DNA from: Streptomyces sp. SCSIO 75703
GTDB taxonomy: Bacteria > Actinomycetota > Actinomycetes > Streptomycetales > Streptomycetaceae
Direction: 5' to 3'
Assembly: GCF_036607905.1 (NCBI RefSeq)
Contig: NZ_CP144555.1
Location: 6,076,001 to 6,140,000 of the forward strand
Length of the DNA: 64,000 bases
The notes under the pieces are model-generated. The model ran no database searches, had not been told where the DNA came from, and saw nothing but the letters and a program-made list of their open reading frames with translations. The position numbers and the translations under genes are program-made. Below, piece by piece: positions 7,053 to 16,742 of this stretch; the stretch's first letter is position 1; each line of letters opens with the position of its first letter.

Positions 7053-9584
7053 GTGTGGGGACTCATCACGCGGTTGCTGCGGTATCGCAAGGGCACCTTC
7101 GTCGCCACGTTCCTCGCCCTCGCCGGAGGGATGTCGATCCTCACGGTATGCGGCTCGCTGGTGGAATCGGGGCTGCGGTACACAGGAGAGACGCAGCGGT
7201 ACAGCGCGGCCGTGGCCGTCGTCGCCAGGAACGACCTGACGGTGCGGGGACCGGAACGGTTCGGTGAGCGCGAGACCAGCACCGTGACCCTTCCCGAGCG
7301 GGGTGGCGTTCCGCAGTCGCTGGTCGACCGGGTCGCCGAGGTGCCGGGCGTCGAGCGGGCGGTGGGAGACCGGACGATCAGCGTCGCCTCCGCGGCCGCA
7401 CCGGACGTACCGGTCGCGGGCCATGGCTGGGCAAGCACCGCGCTCGCCCCCTACGAGATGGTCTCCGGCACCGCGCCTCGGGCCGAGGACGAGATCGCCG
7501 TGGACCGCACGCTCGCCGCGGCGGGGAAGCTGCGCCCCGGCACCACCACGACGATCCTCACCGGTGGTTCCCTCCGGCAGGTCCGCGTGACCGGCGTCGT
7601 GGGAAGGCCTGGCGAGCCCGGCCCGCGGTCGTCGGTGTTCTTCACCGACGCGCAGGCGGCCCGGCTCCACCCCCGTCAGGGCCTGGTCGACGCGATCGGT
7701 GTCGTCGCCGCCGAGGACGCCGACCGGGACACCGTCATCGCCGCGGTCAAGCGGCTCACCGACGGCACGGGGACGAAGGTGTACACGGGGGACGAGCGGG
7801 GGCTGGCCGAACAGCCGGAGGCCGTCGCCGCCAGGAGCTTCACCGTGGAGGCGGGCGGCGCCTTCGGCGGCTACGCGGCGTTGATCACCGGGTTCGTGGT
7901 CGCCTCGACGGTCGGCCTGTCGGTGCGGCACCGCCGCCGCGACTTCGCCCTGCTCCGGGCCATCGCGGCGACTCCGGGCCAGGTGCGGATGCTGATCGTC
8001 GGCGAGGTGGGCCTGCTCAGCCTGCTCGCCGCGGTGGTGGGCATCCCGCTGGGCCTGCTCGCCGGCCGCCGCGTCGGCGGAGAACTGGTGACCCGGGGGT
8101 TCGTCCCGGAGGACTTCACCCTGAGCGGCGGCGCCCCGGCCGCCGCGGCGGTGGCCGCCGCCGTGACCGCGGTCGCGCTGGTCTCCGCCGTGATCGCCGG
8201 CCGCCGCACCACCCGCATCCGGCCCACGGAGGCGCTCGGTGAGGCGTCCGTGGAGCGCGCTCTGGGCGGCAGGGCCCGGGTCGTGTCCGGTGTGGTGCTC
8301 CTCGGCGTCGCGTTCGCTCTGATCGCCCTCACCGGCAGCACCGGCGGCCAGACCGCGATGGGCGCGGCGGTGGGAATGCTGTACACGTTCGTTCTGGCGA
8401 TCGCGCTGCTCGCCCCGTGGATCAACCGGGCCGCGGCCGTGGCGCTCTCCCCGCTGCTGCGGGCGGTGTTCGGCGACAGCGGGTACCTCGCCGCCGCGAA
8501 CCTGCGGGCGAACGCGCGCGGCATGGTCGCCGTCCTGACGGCACTGGTGCTTTCCGTCGGGTTCGGCGGCACCATCTGGTTCCTGCAGGACAACCTGGAA
8601 CGCCAGACGGTCGTCCAGAGCAGGGAGGGCACCATCGCCCAGCACGCGCTGGCCGGCGACGCGGGCGTGCCCGCCGCGGTGGCGGCGGAGGCCCGGCGGA
8701 TCCCGGGGGTGGCCGCCGCGACCGGGATCCGCAGGACCTCGGTGCTCGTCCCCTTCATGGACGAGGCGATGCCGGTGGTCGCGCAGGGTGTCGACCCCGA
8801 GGGCGCGGGCCGGACCATGGACCTGAAGGTGACGTCCGGGAACCTCGACGACCTGCGCGGCCGGGAGACCGTGGCGGTCTCCTCGTCCCAGGCGGACACG
8901 TCCGGCTGGGAGGTGGGCAGCAGGGCCAGGATGTGGCTCGGGGACGGCACTCCGGTCACGCTCGAAGTCGTCGCCGTCTACAGCCGGGGCTTCGGGTTCG
9001 GCGACGTCACACTCACCAACGAAACGCTCGCCGGGCACACCGCGAGCGGCCTGAACGATCACGTGCTGATCCGCAGCGCGCCGGGTGCCGACGTGGAGCC
9101 GGCCCTCACGGAACTCGCGGACGCGTATCCGGGAATCGCCGTGACCGGAACGGAAGGACTCTCCGGCGAGTTGGCCAAGGAGGTGGCGATGAGTTCCTGG
9201 CTCAACCGCATGCTGGTCGCCGTGCTGGTCGGGTACGCGGTGCTCGCGGCCGCCAACACCCTCGTCATGGCCGCGCTGGCCCGGGCCCGGGAACTGTCGC
9301 TCCTGCGCCTGGTCGGGGTGACCCGCCGCCAGTTGAAGCGGATGGCCCACGCCGAACAGGGGGCTCTGCTGGGCGTGGCACTCGCCATCGGCGTGGCGGT
9401 CTCGGCGGTCACCCTGTCCTCCATCGTCAACGCCGTCGCCGGGCAGCCCGTCCCGTACGTGCCACCGCTGGGTGTGGCCGTCATCCTCGTCGGCACCGTC
9501 GCGCTCGCACTGGTGTCCACGTCCGTACCGGTCGGACGGCTCCTCCGCACCCCACCGGTCGAGGGAATGGGACTCCGGGAGTAG
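7053..9584 (+). CDS. ABC transporter permease, FtsX-like
   Basis: An 843-residue permease with a GTG start. After an N-terminal membrane helix and a large extracellular region there are two FtsX-type three-helix modules, around residues 270-390 and 700-840, plus central hydrophobic segments around 410-520. The repeat of LRLVG/LLRAIAATPGQVRxLI-type cytoplasmic loops is characteristic. It forms an exporter with the preceding ATPase, in the same transcript, and is followed by a very strong terminator. Confidence 0.92.
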   Translation: MWGLITRLLRYRKGTFVATFLALAGGMSILTVCGSLVESGLRYTGETQRYSAAVAVVARNDLTVRGPERFGERETSTVTLPERGGVPQSLVDRVAEVPGVERAVGDRTISVASAAAPDVPVAGHGWASTALAPYEMVSGTAPRAEDEIAVDRTLAAAGKLRPGTTTTILTGGSLRQVRVTGVVGRPGEPGPRSSVFFTDAQAARLHPRQGLVDAIGVVAAEDADRDTVIAAVKRLTDGTGTKVYTGDERGLAEQPEAVAARSFTVEAGGAFGGYAALITGFVVASTVGLSVRHRRRDFALLRAIAATPGQVRMLIVGEVGLLSLLAAVVGIPLGLLAGRRVGGELVTRGFVPEDFTLSGGAPAAAAVAAAVTAVALVSAVIAGRRTTRIRPTEALGEASVERALGGRARVVSGVVLLGVAFALIALTGSTGGQTAMGAAVGMLYTFVLAIALLAPWINRAAAVALSPLLRAVFGDSGYLAAANLRANARGMVAVLTALVLSVGFGGTIWFLQDNLERQTVVQSREGTIAQHALAGDAGVPAAVAAEARRIPGVAAATGIRRTSVLVPFMDEAMPVVAQGVDPEGAGRTMDLKVTSGNLDDLRGRETVAVSSSQADTSGWEVGSRARMWLGDGTPVTLEVVAVYSRGFGFGDVTLTNETLAGHTASGLNDHVLIRSAPGADVEPALTELADAYPGIAVTGTEGLSGELAKEVAMSSWLNRMLVAVLVGYAVLAAANTLVMAALARARELSLLRLVGVTRRQLKRMAHAEQGALLGVALAIGVAVSAVTLSSIVNAVAGQPVPYVPPLGVAVILVGTVALALVSTSVPVGRLLRTPPVEGMGLRE

Positions 9585-9599
9585 GAGTCGCCACTGCTG

Positions 9600-9648
9600 C
9601 GCCGGGATCGGGCGCGCCGCCCTCGGGCCGGCGCGCCCGATCCCGGCG
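9600..9648. terminator. Strong terminator hairpin after the ABC operon
   Basis: Bases 9600-9618 (CGCCGGGATCGGGCGCGCC) are perfectly complementary to 9630-9648, a 19-bp stem with an 11-base loop, starting 15 bases after the permease stop. No T-run follows. Confidence 0.85.
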
Positions 9649-9818
9649 TGCCGGCCGGCCGGTGCGCCGGTCATGGCCGCTGTACCGGGACGGTAGCGCT
9701 GGCTGCACCGTGATCCTTCCCGTACGCGTGATCGAACCGGAGGGCCTTGATCGAGATGCTTGAGGTGTTACCGAGGAACGTCCACCCCGCCACTGTCCAG
9801 TGGCTCTGAGGAGCAGCG

Positions 9819-11063
9819 GTGTCCGAGCACGTCCAGCGCGTCAGCCATGCGCACATCCCGTCCCAGCGTCGACGCGGGCTGACACGGATCACCGTGGCGG
9901 CCCTGGCCGGCGTCCTCGCCGCGGGCGGCCTGGCGGCCTGTGAAACCGGCGACGCGGCCGAAGCCGAGGCCGAGATCGGCGTCATGGAGAACGAGATCGC
10001 CCTGCGGAAGGCGATGCGCGAGACGGTGCGGGCCGGATTCCCCGGCGTGCTGGTCTCCGTCAAGGGAAGAGACGGCAGGACCCGCGACTACACGGCGGGG
10101 ACCGGCGACCGCGAGGCTGGTTCCGCTCCTCCGGAGAACGGGCACGTGCGGATCGGCAGCAACACCAAGACCTTCGTCGCCGCGACCGTTCTCCAACTCG
10201 TCGCCGAGGGCTCGGTCAAGCTGGACGAGCCGATCGCCACCTACCTGCCGGGCGTCGTCGAGGGCCCGGACTACGACGGCAAGAAGATCACCGTGCGGAA
10301 CCTGCTCGGGCACACCAGCGGCCTCCCCGACTACACCGCATTCGTGGACGCCGGCACCGACACCGTCCCGAGCCGCACCTACACGGCGGAGGAACTTCTC
10401 AGCCCCGCGCTGCGGCACGACGCGGCGTTCCCCGTGGGAAAGCGGCGCCAGTACAGCAACACCAACTACATCGTCGCGGGGATGCTCATCGAGAAGGTCA
10501 CCCGCAAGCCCGTGGGGGAGGCGGTCACCGAGCGCGTGATCGAACGACTCGGCCTGAAGCAGACCTACTGGCCAGAGCCCGGGGACACGCATGTCGAGAA
10601 GCCGCGCATGGAAGGATACGTCGCCCCGCCCGGAGGCGAACTCACGAACGCCACGGAGATGGACCCGTCGGTCTCCGGGGCCGCGGGAATGGTGATCTCC
10701 ACCCCCCGCGACCTCAACCGGTTCTTCGCCGCCCTGATCGGCGGCACGTTGGTGCCCGCGGCGCAGTTGAAGGAGATGCAGAAGACCGTCGAGTCACCGG
10801 ACGAGGAGCCCAACACCGTCTTCGGCCTGGGCCTGGACAAGATCACCCTGTCCTGCGGCACCCTGTGGGGCCACGGTGGTGACATACACGGTTACGAGAC
10901 CCGCGGTGGGGTCACCGACGACGGCCGCGAGGTCACGGTGGCGGTCAACGCGCTGCCCGGCGCGATCGTCTCGGAGCAGGACTCCCTGGAGGCGATGACC
11001 AGGGACGCCATGGAGAAGATCGAGAAGGTCACGCACGTGGTCGACACGGCGATCTGCGCGTGA
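9819..11063 (+). CDS. Serine hydrolase, beta-lactamase/D-Ala-D-Ala carboxypeptidase family lipoprotein
   Basis: A 414-residue exported enzyme. The start is GTG with GAGGAG five bases upstream. A basic, then hydrophobic leader ends in lipobox LAAC, so the mature protein is probably lipid-anchored. Class C-type catalytic motifs are present: SNTK (SxxK), YSNTNY (YxN) and WGHGGDIHGY (the KTG-equivalent HGG). Members are DD-carboxypeptidases, esterases or D-aminopeptidases; resistance to beta-lactams cannot be inferred. It appears monocistronic and is followed by a hairpin. Confidence 0.9.
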   Translation: MSEHVQRVSHAHIPSQRRRGLTRITVAALAGVLAAGGLAACETGDAAEAEAEIGVMENEIALRKAMRETVRAGFPGVLVSVKGRDGRTRDYTAGTGDREAGSAPPENGHVRIGSNTKTFVAATVLQLVAEGSVKLDEPIATYLPGVVEGPDYDGKKITVRNLLGHTSGLPDYTAFVDAGTDTVPSRTYTAEELLSPALRHDAAFPVGKRRQYSNTNYIVAGMLIEKVTRKPVGEAVTERVIERLGLKQTYWPEPGDTHVEKPRMEGYVAPPGGELTNATEMDPSVSGAAGMVISTPRDLNRFFAALIGGTLVPAAQLKEMQKTVESPDEEPNTVFGLGLDKITLSCGTLWGHGGDIHGYETRGGVTDDGREVTVAVNALPGAIVSEQDSLEAMTRDAMEKIEKVTHVVDTAICA

Positions 11064-11226
11064 GGAGAGCGACGGCGGAGGGCGACCGGTCGGGAGGCGT
11101 GGGGCGGGACGGCGGTGCTGTGCGTCCCCGGCCGGCCCCCTGACGAGGAGCGCCACGCGGCCAGTCGCCGTGAGCGCCACCGGGCGGTGGCCACCCGTCA
11201 CACCGGACCCGCCGCCCGCCACGAAG

Positions 11227-11276
11227 CGACCGTGCCGGTCACAGCCGCCACCGTGCGGCTGTGAACAGCACGGTCG
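11227..11276. terminator. Two-tier hairpin between convergent genes
   Basis: CGACCGTGC (11227-11235) pairs with GCACGGTCG (11268-11276); inside, TCACAGCCGC (11239-11248) pairs with GCGGCTGTGA (11255-11264), with a symmetric 3-base internal loop. It can serve both the serine hydrolase (plus) and the small secreted protein (minus). Confidence 0.75.
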
Positions 11277-11283
11277 CGGGACC

Positions 11284-11559
11284 CTAGTACCAGCGGTACA
11301 GGAACCACTTCATCTTGCCGTCGTTGCCTCGCTTGTACTCACAGTAGTAGGAGCCACCGAGGGCGTCGCCCTCAGCGGTGCACGCACCCAGGGTCCAGTA
11401 GGCACGGTAGAAGTGCCAGCCGGCCGGAACCGCGCTCGTCTCGCCGGCCGAGAGCCGTGACGGCGCCGTCGCGTCGACCGCTTGGGCCGTCGCAGAGGTG
11501 CCTGCCAGGGCGAGGGCGCCTCCCAGGGCCAGGCTTACCAGTGCGCGTCGCATGTACAT
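11284..11559 (-). CDS. Small secreted protein of unknown function
   Basis: A 91-residue product. The ATG was chosen because GAGGGGA lies seven bases upstream; the longer open frame lacks a ribosome site. A signal peptide (MYMRRALVSLALGGALALAG, cleavage near ATAQA-VDA) leaves a mature domain of about 60 residues rich in Trp and Tyr, with two Cys 14 residues apart that could form a disulfide, ending in the aromatic KWFLYRWY. I do not recognise a characterised family. Confidence 0.7.
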   Translation of the reverse strand: MYMRRALVSLALGGALALAGTSATAQAVDATAPSRLSAGETSAVPAGWHFYRAYWTLGACTAEGDALGGSYYCEYKRGNDGKMKWFLYRWY

Positions 11560-11756
11560 CGTGTTCCCCTCTGGTCGTTGTCGCGGTGGTGGAGACCGTG
11601 ACCGTCCGTCGCGCACACGAACCCCGTGGGACGTCCGGTACGTGGCGCCCAATCTCCCCGTCGGCGGGCCGCTTCTCGACGAGATTCGGGCTGGTCCGAA
11701 CAACGGCATTCCAGGAGGATTTGCCGGGACCCCGCCGTATGCGACTCGGGAGAACC

Positions 11757-12849
11757 GTGGTCTACCGCATTCACTTCACCCTGGAGGACCTGGCCCGGAC
11801 GCGTGTGGCGCCGCCCGCTCCACTGATGGAACTGGGCGCCGCGGTGCGCAGCCTGCAGGACCGCAGCCACCCGGTGCGATTCGGAGCCTGGAGACGTGCC
11901 GCCTACACCAGGCTCGATCCCGCGGCCCGCATGGTCCTCGACCTGATCCCGGCCGGCGGCTGGGCACCCACGTTCCTCACCACCGCCGACAGCGGCGGTC
12001 CACACGAGTTGCTGGAGCGGGTACGCGCCGTACCCCGGTCCCGGATCCGCGAGGATCTGGCGCACGTGGCGGAGTGGCGGCCACTCCCGTCATGGGCGCA
12101 CAACCTGGCCGACGACTCCGACCTGCTACGGCAGCTCTGTGACGGTCTGGAGCACGTTCACGCCGTGCTGCTGTCTCCCCACTGGGCACAGGTCGTCAGT
12201 GAAGCCGCAGCGGACCGGACGAAGCGGATGCGCCAGGTGCTCGTCGGGGGGATGGAACACCTGCTTGCCTCGCTCCACCCTCGGCGTATCCGCTGGAATC
12301 CGCCTGTCCTGGAGGTCGCCATGCAGTCGGGCTTCGACGGCGACCTCCATCTCGAAGGACGCGGACTGCTGCTCATCCCCTCGGTCTTCGCCTCCGAAGC
12401 GCCCGCCATCGACATCGACGCCAGGCCGCAGCCCGTGGTCAGATACCCCCTCGGCCAAGGGGACTCGAGCCTGCCACCTCTGCTCACCCGCCCACCACAC
12501 CCGGCCCCGCCGGGATCCCGGTCTCCGGTGGTCCCACTCCTCGGGCAAACCCGGGCCGCCGTTCTCCACACCATCGCCGATCACCCCGGTTCTTCCACCA
12601 AGGAACTCGCCGGCCTCCTGGGCATCTCACCTCCGAGCGCCAGCGAACACGCTGCGCGCGGCGGGACTGGTCCGCACCGTCCGAGAGCGGAACACAGCAC
12701 TCCACAGCCTCACCCCCCTTGGCCTCGCTCTCCTCAACACCTCCCGGTACCCCACCCCCGGGCCCGAGCCGCGAGGAGCGGAGCAAGCGGACCACGACCG
12801 ACCGGGTTGCACCGTCGTGTCATACCCGCCTCAGCAAAGGACACGGTGA
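11757..12849 (+). pseudogene. ArsR-like winged-helix regulator, frameshifted in its DNA-binding domain
   Basis: From GTG 11757 the frame encodes a long N-terminal domain beginning VYRIHFTLEDLARTRV, common in Streptomyces ArsR-like regulators of about 330-360 residues, then the winged-helix start (TRAAVLHTIADHPGSSTKELAGLLGISPPSASEH in pieces). At about 12646-12655 homology jumps frame: TLRAAGLVRTVRERN and LHSLTPLGLALL continue in the frame ending at 12849. The junction CACGCTG fits loss of one copy of a tandem CACGC (5 bases). As it stands, recognition helix and wing are lost. ATG 11739 is an alternative start with a poorer ribosome site. Confidence 0.7.
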
Positions 12850-13078
12850 AGCGAACAGCCCCCTGGGCGGCCCCGGTTGACGGCTTCCAGCCCCGGATCG
12901 GGCACCTCGCCGGCCGGACGCGGGCGAGGACGGCTGGGCGAGAAGGGGGGCGGGTGGCCGAGCCGGTCGCGCCGGGTGACCGGGGAGGACCTGCGGGCCC
13001 GGCGGGGCAGCCGCGACATGCGGGGCACGCCCTTACACGTGAGGAAGGGCGTACGGCTGCGTCCCGGGAGGTGCTGCG

Positions 13079-14250
13079 TTGGAGTGGACAAGGGTGTCGA
13101 CGGCGGCCGATCTGGTGAGGGCGGCCGAGTTCCGGGTGCTCGCCATCGAGGTCGACGGTGTGGTCCGCGGGATGCCGATGGTCACGCTCGCCCCGGGCGT
13201 GCGTCTGCGTGGTGGCGTTCTGGAGTTCGGCGCCAAGGGCGTGCGGCTGACCCGGGACAACGTCCTGGAGGACGTGACCGTGCACTGCCCCGAGCACGAG
13301 GCCGCGATCCTCAACGACACCTCCGTCACCGACTTCGGCACGCTCACGCTGCGCGGAGTGCGTACCACCGGTCAGGTGTTGCTGCTCGCCCGGGACACCG
13401 TGCGCTCGGGACACGTGACAGCGGCCGACGTGGTCGTGGAGGCCGCCGATGTGCCCGGCGGTGGAGATCACCGCAGAACTGCTGGGGGTAAGCGCCGGCA
13501 GCGCCGGGCGGCCGGTGCGCGGCAGTGGCGTCTTCGTCGGCGGGCACGGCGACCGGGGCGGGGCCGCGGACGGGGGCACCGTGCGGGTGAGCACGCTGCG
13601 GACCGGGGAGATTCACACCGATGGCGGTATCGCCGCCGGGACACCGGACCTGATCAGCGGCGGGGTGTTCGTCATCTCGGGGGCTGTGGTCGACCAGGTG
13701 CTCAACACCGGGACGGTCACCACGTACGGGCAGAACGACATGGTGCTGGACAACTGGGGGCAGGGTGCGGGAATGGACGGCGACCGCGCCGCTGACCTCG
13801 CACGGCCCCAGCGGGATCGGGTTCGTCAACTTCGGCGCCCTGGGCAGCCTCGACGTCCAGGCCCCGATCACCACCCACGGGACCGGGGCGCGGGGTTTCC
13901 ACGTCTACGACGGGTCCCTCGCACGCGCGTCGTTCGCTTCGATCGCCACCACGGGCGACGGCTCGGTGGGTGTTCAGGTCAGCAGGGAACTGCCGCACCT
14001 GGAAGTGCGCGGGGACCTGACCACTTCCGGAGGTATCGGCCTCAGCCTGGTGCGGGGCGTGCAGGTGGAGCTGGCCGCCGTGGCCCTGAGCGTGAAGCCG
14101 GGCGGCCGGATCGGTACGGCCACGATCGGCGGACGGATCGCCACGGCGGGGGCGGACGCGGTCCGGGCAGGCGTCGGTGACGTGGACCTGTCCGGCGTCG
14201 ACATCACCGCCGCGGACGGCCGGTCCATCGTGCCCCGCGCCGCAGGCTGA
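13079..14250 (+). pseudogene. Beta-helix-like repeat protein broken over three frames
   Basis: TTG 13079 follows CGGGAGG and opens MEWTRVSTAADLVRAAEF. Coding similarity runs in frame 1 to about 13450, continues in a second frame (VEITAELLGVSAGSAG to MVLDNWGQ) to about 13760, and ends in a third (EWTATAPLTSHGPSGIGFVN to the stop at 14250). Short repeats of the type GxVxTxGxxxxG suggest a right-handed beta-helix. No signal peptide is seen. The first junction may also hide a deletion of tens of codons, because the text jumps directly from EAADV to VEITAELL; the second fits a +1 shift near GGGGGCAGGG. About 390 residues in total; function unknown. Confidence 0.7.
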
Positions 14251-14262
14251 TCGCGCCCCCGT

Positions 14263-15192
14263 TCACCGCGGCGGGCGGACGAGCGGCCTTCGTTCGGGTG
14301 GCGCGGGGCGTGTGCGGCGTGCGGGCCACTCCGCCGCGGTGGACCAGAGGAGGGCCGCGCACAGGAAGGCCGCGGCCGCGAAGACCAGCGACTGGGTGAC
14401 GGAGTCGTCCCGCGCCCCGGCGAGGAGCGCGCCGACGGCCGACAGCGCCAGGGCGACCGCGGGCAGTGCCGCAGGGCGCCGCATGACACCCGGTGCGCCG
14501 GCCGGGGGCAGCAGTCGTGCCGCGAGGCTGTACCAGGCGCAGGCCAGCAGTGTGGAGCCCAGGACGTCGCTGGGCCGGTGGTGGTAGGTGGCCTGGACGG
14601 CGCCGGCGGTGACGGCGAGCCACAGCACGCCGACCGTGGTGAGGTAGGGGCGGACGCGGGGGGAGGCGACGAAGACGGCGCCGAGAGCCAGTCCGGCCGG
14701 GATGGCCACGTGTCCGCTGGGGAAGCTCGGCTCGATGAGCGAGACGCGCGCGTCCACCAGATCGGGGCGGGGCAGGGCCATCCTGGTGAGTTCCTTGCTC
14801 CCGACGGTGGCGATGACGATCCCGATCGCCGCGCAGCCTCGCCACCAGGACCGGCGTACCACGGTGACGACCGCGATGACCGCGAGGCCCACGAGCAGGG
14901 TGGGCATCGCGGTCTGTTCCAGGGGTGGCAGGGCCGACGAGCCGTACGCCGCCCCTGACCAGTCGTAGATCCATGCCGGTTTGGCGCCGTACCCGCCGAA
15001 CAGGGCGTTCTCGGCGCGTTGTCCGGACGGGGTGCGGACGGCGATCAGGTACACCGCCAGGAAGCCCAGGAGGTACAGCGGAGCCGAGGCCCGCGGCCGT
15101 ATGGTCCGCGCGGGGCTGGGCCCGGCAGCGGTTCCCGGGACCTGGCCGGGGTCCGGGCGCGTGGACGGGGGCGGGGGGTCCTGGTGAGTCAT
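14263..15192 (-). CDS. PAP2-family membrane phosphatase
   Basis: A 309-residue polytopic protein. The phosphatase signature is complete: KELTRMALPRP (motif 1, KxxxxxxRP), PSFPSGH (motif 2, PSGH) and HHRPSDVLGS (motif 3, RxxxxDxxxG, with catalytic His). Six hydrophobic segments surround these. Relatives dephosphorylate phosphatidic acid, diacylglycerol pyrophosphate or undecaprenyl pyrophosphate. GGAGA precedes the ATG. The Pro-rich N-terminus is probably cytoplasmic and disordered. Confidence 0.92.
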   Translation of the reverse strand: MTHQDPPPPSTRPDPGQVPGTAAGPSPARTIRPRASAPLYLLGFLAVYLIAVRTPSGQRAENALFGGYGAKPAWIYDWSGAAYGSSALPPLEQTAMPTLLVGLAVIAVVTVVRRSWWRGCAAIGIVIATVGSKELTRMALPRPDLVDARVSLIEPSFPSGHVAIPAGLALGAVFVASPRVRPYLTTVGVLWLAVTAGAVQATYHHRPSDVLGSTLLACAWYSLAARLLPPAGAPGVMRRPAALPAVALALSAVGALLAGARDDSVTQSLVFAAAAFLCAALLWSTAAEWPARRTRPAPPERRPLVRPPR

Positions 15193-15278
15193 CGCTTTCT
15201 CCGTTCCTCGTGGAGGGCAGTGCGGTCACGCGCCGTCTTGGGCGCGAGGGGGCCGGCCCGGCCGGCCCCCGGAGGTCC

Positions 15279-16238
15279 CTATTCGAGGAGCGCCTGGCTC
15301 TGCCGCCGCTGGGCGGTGATCGCCAGCACCGGGAGGGGCGCGATCAGCAGGAGGAGGACGACCAGGTCCGGCAGGGACTGCATGAACCCGTTCGGCCGGC
15401 TGACGATCGCCTGGATGCGGACGAACGCGACCGCCGCGACGGGGATCAGCCACCGGTAGTCGCCGGTGGCGGCCGTCGCCACCCATGCGGCGATCAGCGC
15501 GGTGACTTCGAGGGCGAACAGGCCGCGTTGGAAGACCGGGCTGAGGGAGACGATGTGCAGGCCGCCAGCCATGAACATGGCGAGCGCGACGGGGGCCAGC
15601 CAACGGTACGAGTGACGTCGCAGCCGGCCGGGACCACAGGCCGCCAGCACGGCGCACGCGGTGCACAGGGTCCCGGACAGCACCAGGTCACGGGCCGTTA
15701 TCGGGGCGCCCAGCCCGTAGTAGCCCAGGCCCGCTTTGCCCTCGTCGCCGAAGAGCGTGGTGCTGGTGAACGTGGCGCCGGCGTAGATCATCGTCGCTGC
15801 CGCCGGCAGGGCGATCCACGGCTTGCCGCGCACCAGGGCGACCAGGCAGACCAGTGGAAGCAGTCCGTAGGGCAGGAGCCGCGTCCGTGTGCCGGGGCCT
15901 TGCGCCCACGGGTACCAGCCGGAGAAGTGGAAGGCGATGGCATGCCGGCCGGGATCGATGTGCAGCGCCCAGTGCCACACATCCTGCAGGTACGGCACCA
16001 GCGCCAGCGCGGCGAGGACGAGAGCGGCCAGATGGACGCCGTCGAGCCACCACGGCCGGGCCGTGTCGTCGACGACGGCACGGGCGCGGGCCCGCACCCC
16101 GGCACGCGCCAAGGCGACGACCTCCCGCGGCGGGGGCCAGGAGCGGCCGGGATACGCCTCGGCCAGGCAGGCCAGCAACTCCTCTCCCTGCCGGGACCGG
16201 TAGGGCTCGGGGTAGGCCGCGAGCAGCAGACGGTTCAC
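15279..16238 (-). CDS. Polytopic membrane protein, PadR-linked, unknown function
   Basis: A 319-residue protein with a short soluble N-terminus (LLLAAYPEPYRSRQGEELLACLAEAYP) followed by about eight hydrophobic segments. The YPxxYRxRxGEELL start is shared by actinobacterial membrane proteins encoded next to PadR regulators. The GTG start overlaps the PadR stop (GTGA), so the two are translationally coupled. It may be a permease or membrane sensor repressed by PadR; the sequence does not show a transported substrate. Confidence 0.75.
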   Translation of the reverse strand: MNRLLLAAYPEPYRSRQGEELLACLAEAYPGRSWPPPREVVALARAGVRARARAVVDDTARPWWLDGVHLAALVLAALALVPYLQDVWHWALHIDPGRHAIAFHFSGWYPWAQGPGTRTRLLPYGLLPLVCLVALVRGKPWIALPAAATMIYAGATFTSTTLFGDEGKAGLGYYGLGAPITARDLVLSGTLCTACAVLAACGPGRLRRHSYRWLAPVALAMFMAGGLHIVSLSPVFQRGLFALEVTALIAAWVATAATGDYRWLIPVAAVAFVRIQAIVSRPNGFMQSLPDLVVLLLLIAPLPVLAITAQRRQSQALLE

Positions 16239-16576
16239 GCCGGGGCTACCCCGGCATCTCCCGGGAGTCCGATGACGACGGCCGCCGCCTGCTGCATCCG
16301 CAGCGCTTCCCTGCCGAGCGCCTCGGTGCCGTCCTCGGTGAGCCGGTAGTAGCGCCGCGCCCGCCCGTCCACGATCTCCTCGTCGCCGGCGGCCACCAGC
16401 CCGGCCCGCTCCATCCGCTCCAGCGCGCCGTAGAGAGTGCCGACAGCGATCCGGAGCCGCCCGTCGGTGGCCCGCTCGGCGGCCTTGATGATGCCGTAAC
16501 CGTGCAACGGTCCGTCCATGAGCGCGGCAAGTATGAAGTATTGCGGTTCCGTCAGGACCGGGTTCCGTCGTGTCAT
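16235..16576 (-). CDS. PadR-family transcriptional repressor
   Basis: A 113-residue winged-helix protein. MTRRNPVLTEPQYFILAALM with GPLHGYGIIKA and GTLYGALERMERAGLV is the standard PadR DNA-binding core; a short C-terminal helix (EALGREALRMQ) gives the dimer. The ATG is preceded directly by an AT-rich dyad that is probably its own operator. It is co-transcribed with the membrane protein downstream, so repression of both by PadR and release by a small ligand is likely (inference from family). Confidence 0.9.
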   Translation of the reverse strand: MTRRNPVLTEPQYFILAALMDGPLHGYGIIKAAERATDGRLRIAVGTLYGALERMERAGLVAAGDEEIVDGRARRYYRLTEDGTEALGREALRMQQAAAVVIGLPGDAGVAPA

Positions 16577-16584
16577 GCGTCGAG

Positions 16585-16609
16585 GATATATCGAGGTACG
16601 AAATATATC
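16585..16609. promoter_or_regulatory. Probable PadR operator
   Basis: GATATAT (16585-16591) and ATATATC (16603-16609) form a perfect inverted repeat with an 11-base spacer, eight bases before the padR start. It is the most AT-rich spot in the neighbourhood and probably also contains the -10 region, so binding would block transcription. Confidence 0.65.
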
Positions 16610-16742
16610 TGCCGGCCCTGGGCGGGTCGCCGTCGGCTTCGTTCCCGGGTCCTGCGGGCCGCCGGTGCCGGTCGGGCGCCGGAGGTCCGACCCGGCCACG
16701 CGCCGTTTCGCCGCGGTGGCGAACCACGCGATCTCCAGACCG

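Noticed and set aside
6474-9674. 1066-codon minus-strand open frame
   Set aside because: It lies fully opposite the ABC ATPase and permease, has no recognisable domain, and reads like translated antisense.
11457-13118. One 553-codon plus-strand gene
   Set aside because: Family similarity starts only at 11757 and is lost after about 12650; the remainder is out-of-frame reading.
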